A stretch of 6,113 nucleotides of DNA from Candidatus Fermentibacterales bacterium (GTDB lineage Bacteria; Fermentibacterota; Fermentibacteria; Fermentibacterales; JAFGKQ01), in contig JAFGKQ010000202.1 of assembly GCA_016928495.1 (NCBI GenBank), forward strand, positions 1 to 6,113, given 5' to 3'. Shown here one piece after another: positions 5,355-6,113 of this stretch. The notes below the pieces were generated by a model that saw only the letters and a program-made list of their open reading frames with translations, was not told the DNA's origin and made no database searches. Position numbers and translations under genes: made by a program. Every line of letters begins with the position of its first letter. The stretch's first letter is position 1.

Positions 5355-5388
5355 ATAGCTTCCGTCCTGCGGGACGGCAGACAGCTAT
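5355..5388 (+). other. Hairpin preceding the terminator
   Basis: CCGTCC (5362-5367) and GGACGG (5372-5377) form a 6-bp stem with a TGCG loop, nested in an outer ATAGCT/AGCTAT pairing (5355-5360 with 5383-5388). The outer 3' arm shares two bases (5387-5388) with the terminator stem, so the outer helix and the base of the terminator cannot both be complete. It starts 8 nt after the stop codon of the Omp28-like gene. Confidence 0.4.
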
Positions 5389-5423
5389 CCCCTGGCCGCC
5401 GCTGGCGGCCAGGGGATTCTCTT
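5387..5423 (+). terminator. Intrinsic terminator of the Omp28-like gene
   Basis: ATCCCCTGGCCGCC (5387-5400) and GGCGGCCAGGGGAT (5404-5417) form a perfect 14-bp, GC-rich stem with a GCT loop, followed on the plus strand by the pyrimidine-rich tail TCTCTT. It lies about 40 nt past the stop. On the minus strand the stem is followed by AGCTGTCTGCC without a U-run, so it mainly serves the plus strand, though it separates the convergent maf transcript as well. Confidence 0.75.
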
Positions 5424-5521
5424 GGCCGTTCCCGAAGCCCCTGCTTCATGATGGCGAACTTGCCGATGCAGTGGTCATCCTCTCACGAGGTCCCGGAACT
5501 CGACCCCGCCGTGGCCGTGCG

Positions 5522-6113
5522 TCAGGGTCTCGGGAGGCCGGGACCGGCAGTCCTGATGGCCTCCATGGTGCGGGCAAGGGGCAACCCCATGACGTTGAAG
5601 AAGCAGCCTTCGATTCTCTCCACGAGAAGGCTCCCGAAGCCCTGTATGCCGTAGGCGCCGGCCTTGTCCATCGGCTCGCGCGTAGCCACATAGGCCTCGA
5701 TCTCCTCATCGGAGAGCGCCCGGAAGATCACCCGTGTCTCCTCGCATATCGCAATATCCAGGCCACGATCGGGCCAGAGCACGCAGACGCCCCCGAAAAC
5801 GATGTGCGGCCTGCCGGAGAGCAGCCTCAGCATGCGGACGGCATCGGTCTCGTCAAGAGGCTTGCCGAGAGTGAGCCCGCCGGCACGGACCAGCGTATCG
5901 GCGCCCAGGACCGGCCTGCCGGGACATGAGGGGGCCACGTGCCCGGCCTTTGCTCGCGACCAGCGCAGCACCTCCTCGCGCGGGTCGCCGCCAGTCCGGT
6001 CCTCTTCTATGTCGCTGGGAAGCACCGTGTGCGGTATGCCGGCCCTCTCGAGGATCTCGCGCCGTCTGGGGGACCTGCTGGCGAGCACGAGCGGGACCTG
6101 CCAGGGATACCAG
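5522..6113 (-). CDS. maf: Maf family nucleoside triphosphate pyrophosphatase (N-terminus off window)
   Basis: Maf proteins hydrolyse non-canonical or surplus nucleoside triphosphates to the monophosphate and pyrophosphate in the cytoplasm. Counting from GTG 6088 as residue 1, the family motifs appear in order: ASRSPRRREIL (3-13), K47 in the RAKA helix, GADTLV (62-67) with the catalytic Asp64, GKP (75-77), SGRPHIVFGGV (91-101), MDKAGAYGIQG (140-150) and VMGLP (166-170). DKAGAYGIQG is the form of the dTTP/UTP-cleaving (YhdE-type) branch and not of the YceF-type. The usual VxTxV segment reads VFGGV, a small deviation. GTG 6088 encodes a residue inside the first beta strand (PLVLAS), and the frame stays open to the right edge (WYPWQVPLV) without a start, so the true start lies beyond 6113. 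Only a few residues are missing. It is convergent with the Omp28-like gene. Confidence 0.95.
   Translation of the reverse strand, partial: WYPWQVPLVLASRSPRRREILERAGIPHTVLPSDIEEDRTGGDPREEVLRWSRAKAGHVAPSCPGRPVLGADTLVRAGGLTLGKPLDETDAVRMLRLLSGRPHIVFGGVCVLWPDRGLDIAICEETRVIFRALSDEEIEAYVATREPMDKAGAYGIQGFGSLLVERIEGCFFNVMGLPLARTMEAIRTAGPGLPRP

Noticed and set aside
5258-5449. Minus-strand 63-codon open frame starting MKQGLRERP
   Set aside because: It runs through the terminator stem and into the antisense of the Omp28-like gene; no ribosome binding site and no recognisable motif.
1-6113. CRISPR array, insertion sequence, att site or prophage remnant (tRNA genes are common integration sites)
   Set aside because: No spaced direct repeats, transposase or integrase motifs, or duplicated tRNA 3' ends were found near either tRNA.

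Overview
This 6.1 kb window looks like bacterial chromosome from a GC-rich (by eye about 60-65% G+C), Gram-negative-type organism. No plasmid, phage, insertion sequence or CRISPR signal is visible. The exported protein with an Omp28-like thioredoxin fold and a C-terminal sorting-type (FlgD-Ig / T9SS-like) beta domain points to the Fibrobacteres-Chlorobi-Bacteroidetes superphylum or a related candidate phylum. The large, Alu-domain-bearing SRP RNA shows the lineage keeps the long form of this RNA. The phylum assignment is inference.

Layout, left to right. (1) Positions 1 to about 258, minus strand: large-type bacterial SRP RNA, nearly complete, with its 3' end running off the left edge and a plausible promoter at 265-294. 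(2) 345-1793, minus: a membrane-anchored protein with a cytoplasmic PP2C-like phosphatase fold whose metal-ligand positions are all altered, one transmembrane helix and an extracytoplasmic C-terminal region. (3) 1808-1883, minus: tRNA-Ala(CGC). (4) 1907-3892, minus: a 661-residue protein with N-terminal TPRs, a long Glu/Pro/Ala-rich linker carrying a recurring DLxx[hydrophobic]F-type motif, and a C-terminal beta domain with an internal duplication. (5) 4041-4133, minus: tRNA-Ser(GGA) with its own promoter upstream. (6) 4336-5346, plus: secreted Omp28-like thioredoxin-fold protein, closed by a strong hairpin terminator at 5387-5417. (7) 5522-6113, minus: Maf nucleotide pyrophosphatase, N-terminus off the right edge.

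How the parts fit. The TPR gene, tRNA-Ala and the PP2C-like gene lie on one strand with gaps of only 23 and 14 nt, so they are probably one transcript that tRNA processing cuts into two mRNAs. The TPR protein and the degenerate PP2C-like membrane protein may be functional partners (a scaffold plus a pseudophosphatase receptor). This pair is the best candidate here for something undescribed. The SRP RNA, two tRNAs and maf are housekeeping genes. The Omp28-like gene is a separate plus-strand unit, divergent from tRNA-Ser and convergent with maf.

No gene-free stretch exceeds 300 bases. The three larger gaps (3893-4040, 4134-4335, 5347-5521) hold promoter candidates, palindromes, hairpins and a terminator, listed below.
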